This document shows, piece by piece, positions 53,764-61,646 of a stretch of DNA of 64,000 nucleotides. The stretch's first letter is position 1; each line of letters begins with the position of its first letter. The notes beneath the pieces were generated by a model that was not told where the DNA came from, made no database searches, and worked only from the letters and a program-made list of their open reading frames with translations. Source of the DNA: Gillisella vitis (GTDB taxonomy: Bacteria; Pseudomonadota; Alphaproteobacteria; Rhizobiales; Rhizobiaceae); NCBI GenBank assembly GCA_009744235.1, contig WPHV01000008.1, forward strand, positions 186,001 through 250,000, written 5' to 3'. The position numbers and the translations under genes were made by a program.

Positions 53764-54840
53764 TCAGTCCGTCTTGCGTGCCGCAGCGATAATGGCGGCA
53801 AACAGATCGAGATCAGCCATGGAATCCGATGGTGGCGTTCGGTTCTCGCCACCTTGCGTTACTGCCGCATAAAAGGCTCTCAGCTCGACATCAAATGGGT
53901 CTTGATAAAAGGGACCAAACCGGGTGAGGCTGTTATCGTGATCCGTGGAGTTCTGAACATCCAGCATCATCGGCAGATTGCGGATATAAGGGGTTGGATA
54001 TTCAAAGGCCAGGCGATTGTAGCGGGAGTTGATCTCGAAACCGGCTTCAAAGCGCACGACATCGCCGATCATGCATTCATAAATTGCGGTAAAATGGCCG
54101 TAATCAAAGAGGGCTGTGATCTGGCTACCACCCTGCTTGATCTCGGCGGCAATCACACGCTTGGGACTGCCCAGCAGATCACGCATGGCCGAGAGGGAAT
54201 GAGAGGACAGCCCTGTCAGGACTGAATACGCCGTCTGAAGTTCTGCGGATGCATTCGGGCCAAGCACGCTGTCCATCATCGCGCCGCGCAACTGGCGACT
54301 TTCCTCTATCAGGCTTGCCTCAATATCGCCGTTGGGTGTGACAACCGTATCTGTTTGGCGAAAATACCAGGGGCCTTCGCAGATGACGTCCCGGACACGA
54401 ACATAGGTGATATCGGCAAAGGCCGGTAACCGCTTTTTCGCCTCCACAAACGCCGGTGCAAATCGGCGCATATAGCCAACCATGGCAACGCAATCCGTCT
54501 GCTCCATCACATCACTGAGTGCGGCGAGGTCTTCCATCGCCAAACAGCAGGGCTTTTCGATCAAAACATGCTTATGAGCCTTCAGGGCCGCACGCGCGTG
54601 GCGGCCATGGTATTGATCCGGGCTCATGATCAGAATTGCATCAATATCCGGTGACGCAATCATCGCATCGACACTGTCAAATACGCGCTCAATGCCCCAC
54701 CGGGTCGAGATCGACCGAGCCACGCTGGGGGACGGATCGTAAGCGCCCGCAAGTGTGAACATTTCGGTCAGTCTTTGCAAAATCGGCAGATGGATCAACT
54801 GCGCCACTTCTCCAAGACCAACAAGACCAAGCTTCACCAT
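53764..54840 (-). CDS. Gfo/Idh/MocA-family oxidoreductase
   Basis: A 358-residue NAD(P)-dependent sugar dehydrogenase. Cofactor loop GLVGLGEVAQLIHLP at the N-terminus, EKP-type motif LIEKPCCLAMED and a C-terminal Gfo/Idh fold. The start at 54840 follows GGCGGG; the frame extends upstream to 54858. It is divergent from a sugar isomerase/epimerase across 266 bases, and both fit the mannoside/glycoside region. Substrate probably a sugar or sugar derivative freed from glycans. Confidence 0.85.
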   Translation of the reverse strand: MVKLGLVGLGEVAQLIHLPILQRLTEMFTLAGAYDPSPSVARSISTRWGIERVFDSVDAMIASPDIDAILIMSPDQYHGRHARAALKAHKHVLIEKPCCLAMEDLAALSDVMEQTDCVAMVGYMRRFAPAFVEAKKRLPAFADITYVRVRDVICEGPWYFRQTDTVVTPNGDIEASLIEESRQLRGAMMDSVLGPNASAELQTAYSVLTGLSSHSLSAMRDLLGSPKRVIAAEIKQGGSQITALFDYGHFTAIYECMIGDVVRFEAGFEINSRYNRLAFEYPTPYIRNLPMMLDVQNSTDHDNSLTRFGPFYQDPFDVELRAFYAAVTQGGENRTPPSDSMADLDLFAAIIAAARKTD

Positions 54841-55106
54841 AGGATTTCCCGCCTTCAACCAGCTTTCGAGATGCGATGGATAGTTCAGGTTACATTAAAT
54901 ACACAGCAATGATTATATCAAGAGATGTTTTGCGCAAAATGAGCTGTCTCGACACCAGATTCTGAAAGCGGAAATGGCTTACTGATTGAATTCGCTTTCT
55001 TTTGCCTGATTTCCAAGAAGATGGCATTTTTAACGCAATGCTCTTTTGCTTTCAAGCCAGATCAATTAAGGTGCCGCTGTAGATTTAATGATCGATGGAG
55101 TCGACT

Positions 55107-55973
55107 ATGAAGCTTGCGACAGCGCCCGACGCCTGGGGCGTCTGGTATGCGGACGATCCGCGACAGACACCTTGGGAGCGCTATCTGGACGAGATGCGAG
55201 ACTCCGGCTTCACGTCGACGGAGACCGGGCCTTGGGGCTATCTGCCCACTGATCCATCCCGTTTGACAGATGCTCTCGGCAGTCGTGGGTTGAGCGTATG
55301 CGGATCAGCGCTCGTGCATCTGCTTGCTCCCACGGACGCAATGGAAACCCTTCGACCCAGACTGGAGCAGACCTGCGGCCTGCTGAAGGCCATGAAGGCT
55401 GAGTGGGTGGTGCTGATGGATGATTCAGACCTGCCCCTCCCCGGCAAAAGCCGCGAGCTTTCCCCGCAGGACTGGGCATCGATGATCCGCAACGTCAAGG
55501 AAGCCGCGCATTATGTCACTGAAGAGCATGGACTATCCTTTGTTTTTCATCCGCATGTCGGCTCCGGCGTGGAAACGGAAGCCGAAGTCATTCGCCTGCT
55601 GGAAGAAACGCCAGAAGATAGCGTCGGCCTTTGCTTCGATTTTGGTCATCACGCCTATACGGGTGCCGATGCCGTGGCCTTTATGAAGCGCTATGCGGAC
55701 CGTATTCCCTATTACCACTTCAAGAACGTTGATCCCGTTTTGCTGGCGCACATACGCCAAAACAACATCAACTTCATTGAGGGCTTCCAGTCGGGCGTTA
55801 TGTGCGAACTCGACAAGGGCATGGTAGATTTTGTAGAGGTGAGGGATTTTCTTGCAACCCGTGGGTTTGATGGCTATGCCGTTTATGAACAGGATATGTA
55901 TCCCTGCCCTCCGGAGAAGCCTTTTCCGATTGCTTGCCACAACCGACAGGTCTTGCGTGAGCTAGGGATTTAA
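55107..55973 (+). CDS. Sugar phosphate isomerase/epimerase (xylose isomerase-like TIM barrel, IolE-like)
   Basis: A 288-residue TIM-barrel protein of the AP-endonuclease-2/xylose isomerase-like fold. Metal-ligand strands SFVFHPHVGSGVET, CFDFGHHAYTG, YHFKNVDP and YAVYEQDMYPCP are visible. GGAG precedes the start; an upstream in-frame ATG at 55095 lacks support. The ROK regulator starts 46 bases downstream. Likely converts a keto- or inosose-type sugar handled by the neighbouring dehydrogenase. Confidence 0.85.
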   Translation: MKLATAPDAWGVWYADDPRQTPWERYLDEMRDSGFTSTETGPWGYLPTDPSRLTDALGSRGLSVCGSALVHLLAPTDAMETLRPRLEQTCGLLKAMKAEWVVLMDDSDLPLPGKSRELSPQDWASMIRNVKEAAHYVTEEHGLSFVFHPHVGSGVETEAEVIRLLEETPEDSVGLCFDFGHHAYTGADAVAFMKRYADRIPYYHFKNVDPVLLAHIRQNNINFIEGFQSGVMCELDKGMVDFVEVRDFLATRGFDGYAVYEQDMYPCPPEKPFPIACHNRQVLRELGI

Positions 55974-56019
55974 CATCCATACTGAGAGTGGCGTGCGACA
56001 ATAGGACGAAGGAACAGCC

Positions 56020-57297
56020 GTGACACTTCTGGATCGGTTTGATGGAGGCTTTGCCCGCGACGGTGAGGACATCATTGCGGGCAGCCGGATTGAAGATGCC
56101 CGCATTCACAATCGTCGTCTGGTGTTTGAAACCATTTTTCAACGCGGCCCCATCAGCCGGGTGGAGATTTCAGCCATTGTCGGGCTGAAACCCCAAACCA
56201 TTTCGTCCATCACCCGCGAACTGCTCGAGCAGGAATTGATTGTCGAAGCTGGGCGTTCCTCCGGTCTGCGCGGGCAGCCGCAAATCTATCTGGAGGCCAA
56301 TGCCGAAGCGGGCTTTTCAATCGGTGTCCATCTCGATCGCAACCAGTGTCATATTCTGGTATTTGACCTGAAACGTCAGGAACGCGCCCGCAAATCAATG
56401 CGGTGCGATACGGCAGACCCAGACGTGACCGTGCGGATGCTGGCGCAAACCATAACAACATTGCTGCAAGACAATGCTTTGCCTGCAGAACGGATCTGGG
56501 GCCTTGGTCTGGTGTTGCCCACATTCGGCTCCGATGTCTATGATTTCGATTTTTCCATGCAGCATTGGGAGGCATGGCGCGATGCATCCTTTGCCGAAGA
56601 CCTGCAACGCCTGACCGGATTTGCCGTATTGGTCGAGAATGACGGAACAGCGGCAGCCATTGGTGAGCGCCTTCATCGCCACGATGCACAGGAGGCGTCG
56701 TTTGCCTATTTCTACATCGGCCATGGCGCCGGTGCTGGGCTGATTATTGATGGCTATCCCTTCAAGGGTGTGGGCGGAAATGCGGGCGAAATCGGGCTGT
56801 TGCCAATCCTTGGCCTTGGCGCAAACCCGGTCTGGCCAGATAATCCCGGCAGCCCTGTTCCCAGTAACCCAGTTCAAGGTGGGGTTCTGTCGATTGGTGG
56901 GCTTGCTAGCGCCTGCGGTCTATCGGAGCTCTCCATGGACGAGCAGAGCATTTTGCAGCTGCTTGAGCGACGTGATCATCGTTTGATGGATTGGCTGGCG
57001 TCTGCGGCCAGTGTGCTGCGTGATGTCTGCGCGGTGATTGAAGTGATGTTCGATCCCGGCTTTATTGCCGTGGGCGGCGCCCTTCCCCGTGCGCTGGTAG
57101 AGCGGCTTGTGGATCGTGCCTATCCGCTGCGCCCCACGCCATCCGCTCGGCGTGACCGGGCCTTGCCACGGCTTTTGCCTGCAACGCTGATTGAGGATGC
57201 GGCGGTGACGGGGGCGGCGATGCTGCCGATTTTTGTCACCACCAGCCATAATTTCCGCCATCTCTATTTCCGGCAAATTCTCGCAGACGATAAGTAA
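56020..57297 (+). CDS. ROK-family regulator with degenerate zinc motif
   Basis: A 425-residue NagC/Mlc-type protein. An N-terminal winged HTH (VEISAIVGLKPQTISSITRE) and ROK kinase-like domain with GHGAGAGLIIDG and GGNAGEIG are present. The usual CxCGxxGC zinc site is lacking: the region after LPILGLG reads NPVWPDNPGSP with no cysteines, and the following His of GEIGH is Leu. So it is probably a pure sugar-binding regulator of the adjacent importer. GTG start with GAAGGAA upstream. Confidence 0.83.
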   Translation: MTLLDRFDGGFARDGEDIIAGSRIEDARIHNRRLVFETIFQRGPISRVEISAIVGLKPQTISSITRELLEQELIVEAGRSSGLRGQPQIYLEANAEAGFSIGVHLDRNQCHILVFDLKRQERARKSMRCDTADPDVTVRMLAQTITTLLQDNALPAERIWGLGLVLPTFGSDVYDFDFSMQHWEAWRDASFAEDLQRLTGFAVLVENDGTAAAIGERLHRHDAQEASFAYFYIGHGAGAGLIIDGYPFKGVGGNAGEIGLLPILGLGANPVWPDNPGSPVPSNPVQGGVLSIGGLASACGLSELSMDEQSILQLLERRDHRLMDWLASAASVLRDVCAVIEVMFDPGFIAVGGALPRALVERLVDRAYPLRPTPSARRDRALPRLLPATLIEDAAVTGAAMLPIFVTTSHNFRHLYFRQILADDK

Positions 57298-57300
57298 TCG

Positions 57301-58344
57301 TTATGCAGGCCCTGCATGATGCACCGCCTTGTTATCGCGAAACACCGTGTAGCGGGCCACCACAGGTGTGTAGAACACACCTTCTTTGATGTTGGCATCT
57401 TTCGGTGTTTGAACTTTCCAGACGGTGCCATCCTGCGCTTGCGCCTCGATCTTGAGGAAAGAGCCGTAATTGACAATGCGCCGCACGCACGCGCCTTGGC
57501 CGTCATCTGATGGCAAAAGGACAATATCCTCAGGACGCACAGTTAACAGCGCCTCGCCCGCCCCTATCGGCGCATCAATAACAACGCCACCCAGATGCGC
57601 GCGACCTTGGTTGATCTGCATGACCTGAGAATTCATGTCGCCAATGAAGCTGGCAACGAAGGGCGAATTGGGCGTTGAGTAAATCTCACGCGGCGTGCCC
57701 ACCTGCTCAATTCTCCCCATGCTCATCACCACAATCCGGTCGGCAACAGAGAGCGCTTCATCCTGACCATGGGTGACAAACACGGTGGTAATGCCGAGTT
57801 TCTTCTGGATTTGCCGCACCTCTTCGCGCAATCGGTCGCGCAGGTGTTGATCAAGGCTGGCAAAAGGCTCATCCATCAGCAAGATTTTCGGCTCCAGCAC
57901 CACGCAGCGGGCAATGGCAACACGCTGGCGCTGGCCACCGGACAGGTGTGCCGGGAGGCGCTTGCCATAATCCGCCAGTCCCACCATGGCCAAGGCATCG
58001 GAGACCTTGCGGGCAATCTCGGCCTTGGGCAGTCCGCGCAGCGTCAGGCCAAAGGCAATGTTTTCAAACACGGTCATGTGCTGCCACAGGGCGTGGCTTT
58101 GGAAGACCATGGCGGTTGGGCGTTTTTCCGGCGGTGTGCGCGCAACATCAACGCCATCAATCAGCACCTTGCCGCCGGATGGCGTCTCGAACCCGCCAAT
58201 AATGCGCAGCAATGTTGATTTTCCCGAGCCGGATGGGCCGAGAAGGCAAACCAGTTCACCGTCATCAATCGTGAGCGACAAAGGCTCAATCGCCGTGACG
58301 ATGGAATAGTTTTTCGAGACGTTTTCGAGGGCGAGTGTGGACAT
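57301..58344 (-). CDS. ABC transporter ATP-binding protein (PotA/FbpC class)
   Basis: A 347-residue ATPase with Walker [14 protein letters not shown], signature LSGGQRQRVAIARC, Walker B ILLMDEPFASLD and a C-terminal TOBE-like domain. The class serves polyamines, iron, thiamine or sugars. It ends four bases from the ROK gene stop, so the two converge. Partner of the two permeases and binding protein upstream. Confidence 0.9.
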   Translation of the reverse strand: MSTLALENVSKNYSIVTAIEPLSLTIDDGELVCLLGPSGSGKSTLLRIIGGFETPSGGKVLIDGVDVARTPPEKRPTAMVFQSHALWQHMTVFENIAFGLTLRGLPKAEIARKVSDALAMVGLADYGKRLPAHLSGGQRQRVAIARCVVLEPKILLMDEPFASLDQHLRDRLREEVRQIQKKLGITTVFVTHGQDEALSVADRIVVMSMGRIEQVGTPREIYSTPNSPFVASFIGDMNSQVMQINQGRAHLGGVVIDAPIGAGEALLTVRPEDIVLLPSDDGQGACVRRIVNYGSFLKIEAQAQDGTVWKVQTPKDANIKEGVFYTPVVARYTVFRDNKAVHHAGPA

Positions 58345-58383
58345 GCGTTCAGCGTCTTTCTCGAAAATAGGTTTGAATCATCA

Positions 58384-59205
58384 TCATCCGCCCAGTCCCT
58401 TGGCAAAAGCCTCGCCGCCAATCACCCGCCGCGCCATCAGGATGGCGGCCAGAGACGGCACCCAGAGCATGACCGACAGCACAGCCCCATATTGCACCAC
58501 CAACTGGTTGTTGATCATCGACATCATCAACAGCGGCATGGTGCGAATGCGCGGTGCACCCACCAGCCACGCGCCTTCCGTCTCATAAAAGGTCCAAACG
58601 AAGGTCATCAGCAAGGCGGCAGCAATGGTGGGAAAGGCCTGCGGCAGGGTGATGTGGCGAAACACCTGCCAGCGGTTTGCACCGACATCGCGGGCGGCTT
58701 CTTCCATATCCCGACTGACGGCTCTGAACGCGGCGGTTGGCAACCAGATCATCAACAGCAACGTGTTCAGCAACTGGATAATCACCACACCGGTAAAGGT
58801 GCCCACCAGATTGAAGGATAAAAACAGCACCGCGATGGAGATAATTAAAGCAAAGCGCGGAAAGGCATTGGCCATCAAAAACGATAGCATGAACACGGAT
58901 TTTCCTGGAAAATCCATGCGGGCGAAAGCATAGGCCGCAGGCAGGCAGATGATAGCAGACAGCAATGTCACGGTCAGCGACAGCTCAATCGATGTCCAAA
59001 GGGCCGCCCAGACATCGGGGCGGGCCAAGACCGCAGACCAGAAGCGAAAGCCCCATTTGGTGGGCAGAACGGAGGGATAAAACCATTGTTCGGCAAAGGC
59101 CCAGAGAAAGACTGTCAGCACCGGCAGAACGATAAAGACAATCAGAAACAGCAGAATGATCAAGCCAAAGACATCATGGCGACGACTCGATAGGATCATC
59201 ATCAC
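58384..59205 (-). CDS. ABC transporter permease, PotC-like
   Basis: A 273-residue inner-membrane permease with an N-terminal hydrophobic segment (about 15-37). Docking loop MEEAARDVGANRWQVFRHI. Overlaps the partner permease by four bases. Together they form the channel of the binding-protein-dependent importer. Confidence 0.88.
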   Translation of the reverse strand: MMMILSSRRHDVFGLIILLFLIVFIVLPVLTVFLWAFAEQWFYPSVLPTKWGFRFWSAVLARPDVWAALWTSIELSLTVTLLSAIICLPAAYAFARMDFPGKSVFMLSFLMANAFPRFALIISIAVLFLSFNLVGTFTGVVIIQLLNTLLLMIWLPTAAFRAVSRDMEEAARDVGANRWQVFRHITLPQAFPTIAAALLMTFVWTFYETEGAWLVGAPRIRTMPLLMMSMINNQLVVQYGAVLSVMLWVPSLAAILMARRVIGGEAFAKGLGG

Positions 59206-60068
59206 TCTCCATCTTGGGGCTTGCGGGCAATCGAGCGGACATAGGCAATGCCGGCAAGAGAGCAGATGAGAAAGGTGATGGTCGCCTGTGTTGAGGCTTG
59301 CAGCGGATCACGGACGCTTGCAAATGTGCGCAGCATGAACGGTCCCATCATCTCCGGGCTTGTAGGCCCCAGCATAAAGGGCATAAGGGCCTGACCAAAA
59401 AAGCCCAGAAAATTTAAAGCTGATACGATCAGCAGGGAATGCATGATCTGCGGAATGATGATGCGGACCAGAATCCGCAGCCGCCCCGCCCCCACATCAC
59501 GGGCCGCTTCAATCGAAGCGTCCGATATGCCGGAAAGCCCGGAAATCAGGATCAGCAACGTTAAAGGCATGCCATCCCAAAGCAGGCCGATCACCGGCCC
59601 CCAGGGTGTCAGATAGGGCGATGCATAATGATGAAAACCGATCAAGGATAGCAGGCTTTGCAGCCAGCCATTTGGTCCCAGATAGCGGATCAGCGCGTAG
59701 CAGATGATAATGCCGGGAACAAACATGGGAAACAGCGCCAAGCCTTGAATGAGGCTGGCCAGCGGGCCACGAGTAAAGCGCATGTAGAGTGCAATCGGCA
59801 GATTTATGGCAATCAGCAACGCAAGGCTGACGAAGGTGGTCCAGAGCGTTATGCCAAGATTGGCAAGGCTATACGCATCCGTGAAGAAGAAAACATAGCT
59901 GTCAAAATTCAGCGCATGGACACCATCACGGCCTTCACGCCAGAAGGTGCTGACAATGGTCAGCGCCGCTGGATAGAACAGAAAAATAACGATGGACAGA
60001 ACCGGAATGGCCACAAAGGCCAATCCGGTCCAGCGCGATCCTTCCGAGAGGCCGTGCGTTTGCATCAC
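59202..60068 (-). CDS. ABC transporter permease, PotB-like
   Basis: A 288-residue permease; hydrophobic segments near residues 17-37, 78-98 and 240-270. Docking loop IEAARDVGAGRLRILVRII. Six bases separate it from the binding protein stop. Companion of the PotC-like permease. Confidence 0.88.
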   Translation of the reverse strand: MMQTHGLSEGSRWTGLAFVAIPVLSIVIFLFYPAALTIVSTFWREGRDGVHALNFDSYVFFFTDAYSLANLGITLWTTFVSLALLIAINLPIALYMRFTRGPLASLIQGLALFPMFVPGIIICYALIRYLGPNGWLQSLLSLIGFHHYASPYLTPWGPVIGLLWDGMPLTLLILISGLSGISDASIEAARDVGAGRLRILVRIIIPQIMHSLLIVSALNFLGFFGQALMPFMLGPTSPEMMGPFMLRTFASVRDPLQASTQATITFLICSLAGIAYVRSIARKPQDGE

Positions 60069-60074
60069 TATGCC

Positions 60075-61217
60075 TCAGCGTTTGATGTTCGATGCGACGT
60101 TACGATACCAGCCCTCAAACAGTGCAGGCTCCCATGTGCCGGGGAAAAGCGGAATGGACTTGGGCGCGACCTTTGCGAATTTATCCTGAAGTTCCTTGGA
60201 CATGAACTCCCACTTGATACCGGGGAAGCCGCCGAGATCGGTCACAACATGGTTCTGAATGTCCGGTGTGATCAGGTAATCGGCAAGCTTGAGCACCATA
60301 TCCTTGTTGGCCGCCACGGTTGGCACGACAATGCCGGAAAAGCCGCCGGTAAACGCCAGATCCTGCAACTGCGCAACAGCAGTGGTTGGGGGCACAACGC
60401 CCTGGCTCATCGCCTGCAAGGCCATGTCTGACCAAGCAACGGTCATGGAAACAGCGCCGCTGGCCAGCATCTGGATGGAGGCTGTGTTGCCGGATGTGTA
60501 TTCACCGCCATTGAACATCGATGGCTGAATGTCCTTGAGCAGAGGCCAGAGCTTGGAAAACAGCGGATCGGCATAGGCCGGGGTAAAATTGTCCGGCAGG
60601 AACAGGTCGGGGTTCAGGCCAGTGACTTCCTGAAGCGCACGCTCGATAAAGCAGGCACCGGAATCGCCAAGATCAGGACGGGCATAGGCAAACTGGCCGG
60701 GATTGGCCTTGATCCAGGCCACAAGTTCCTTGAATGTGGTCGGGACGGTTTTGACCTTGTCGGAATTATACATCATCACGACTTGCGAGCCGCGATAGGG
60801 CAAAAGCGCCGGGCTTTGCACCACGACCGGGTTGACCTTATCGTAATTGGACAGGCCAGCCTTGGAAAAATCCACCCAGAGACCCGCTTCCAGCGACCCC
60901 GTAGGATAAAACGGTGTCACGGCCTCCAGCATATCGACTTGCGGGTCTTTCTTGGCCTTGAAAGCTGCCATGGCGCGATCAGCCAAAGAATTCATCGCCG
61001 AACCGCCACCGCCCGGAACAAGATTGAGCGTAACCCCGGAATTGGCCGCCTCAAAACCCGGCTTGATCACCTGGGTCCAAAAATCAATGACATTGGTATC
61101 GCTGTTGAAGAATATGTCGAGAACGCCGGGGACCGCAAAGGCGGGCCTTGCACCAGCCACGGCCAGACCAACACCCGTCGCAGAATATTTCAGGAATTCA
61201 CGTCGTTGCATGCGCAT
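60075..61217 (-). CDS. ABC transporter extracellular substrate-binding protein, Tat signal
   Basis: A 380-residue class-1/8 binding protein. The N-terminus MQRREFLKYSATGVGLAVAG is a twin-arginine signal with cleavage near AFA. The start at 61217 has GGAGGT four bases upstream; the frame runs open to 61415. PotD/thiamine/iron-type fold with DMLEAVTPFYPTG. With GH38 mannosidase divergent, a glycan or sugar-like ligand is likely, though polyamine or iron-type uptake is possible from the ATPase class. Confidence 0.85.
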   Translation of the reverse strand: MRMQRREFLKYSATGVGLAVAGARPAFAVPGVLDIFFNSDTNVIDFWTQVIKPGFEAANSGVTLNLVPGGGGSAMNSLADRAMAAFKAKKDPQVDMLEAVTPFYPTGSLEAGLWVDFSKAGLSNYDKVNPVVVQSPALLPYRGSQVVMMYNSDKVKTVPTTFKELVAWIKANPGQFAYARPDLGDSGACFIERALQEVTGLNPDLFLPDNFTPAYADPLFSKLWPLLKDIQPSMFNGGEYTSGNTASIQMLASGAVSMTVAWSDMALQAMSQGVVPPTTAVAQLQDLAFTGGFSGIVVPTVAANKDMVLKLADYLITPDIQNHVVTDLGGFPGIKWEFMSKELQDKFAKVAPKSIPLFPGTWEPALFEGWYRNVASNIKR

Positions 61218-61646
61218 TGACACCTCCATCGGCAAGTCGGACAGGCGACTGCCATTTGTTTGGCCAAGGATAAGGCCAGGTTCCCACTCCAGGTTGGCGA
61301 CCGCGCTTTGCATGCATCTATATCCGCCAATATTTAAATTCTTAGCACGAATTATATCGTTCCTGTCAAGCATACAATTCAGCGAGTGATGGTTTTCACA
61401 CTGCATCACGACCAATTTTATGTCGTCCGGATGTCACTTGAAGTGGCGTCTCGCAAGACCGTCAATCTAGTGCAGTGCGAAGTGAAATCCAATATTATTG
61501 AGAGATATTGGTCGATTTCACGCGGAAATTCGTTATTATCATGCCAATTGCGGCGAAAGAATCGCGAGCCGATTTTTCAAAAATATTATATCATCAACGA
61601 TGATTAAATGCTGCAGTGCCAAACAAAGCCAACCCGGGAGATTCCC
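61218..61646. promoter_or_regulatory. Divergent control region, importer versus mannosidase
   Basis: 429 bases with high A+T in the middle and no convincing gene; a 73-codon plus-strand frame (61386-61607) is weak. Promoters for both divergent transcripts are expected here. I could not define a ROK operator with confidence. Confidence 0.45.

Noticed and set aside
57303..57317. Terminator at ATGCAGG-C-CCTGCAT between the ROK gene and the ABC ATPase
   Set aside because: The stem is only seven pairs with a single-base centre and lies within the 3' end of the ATPase gene.
61386..61607. 73-codon plus-strand frame before the mannosidase
   Set aside because: Composition is not coding-like and it lies in the divergent control region.
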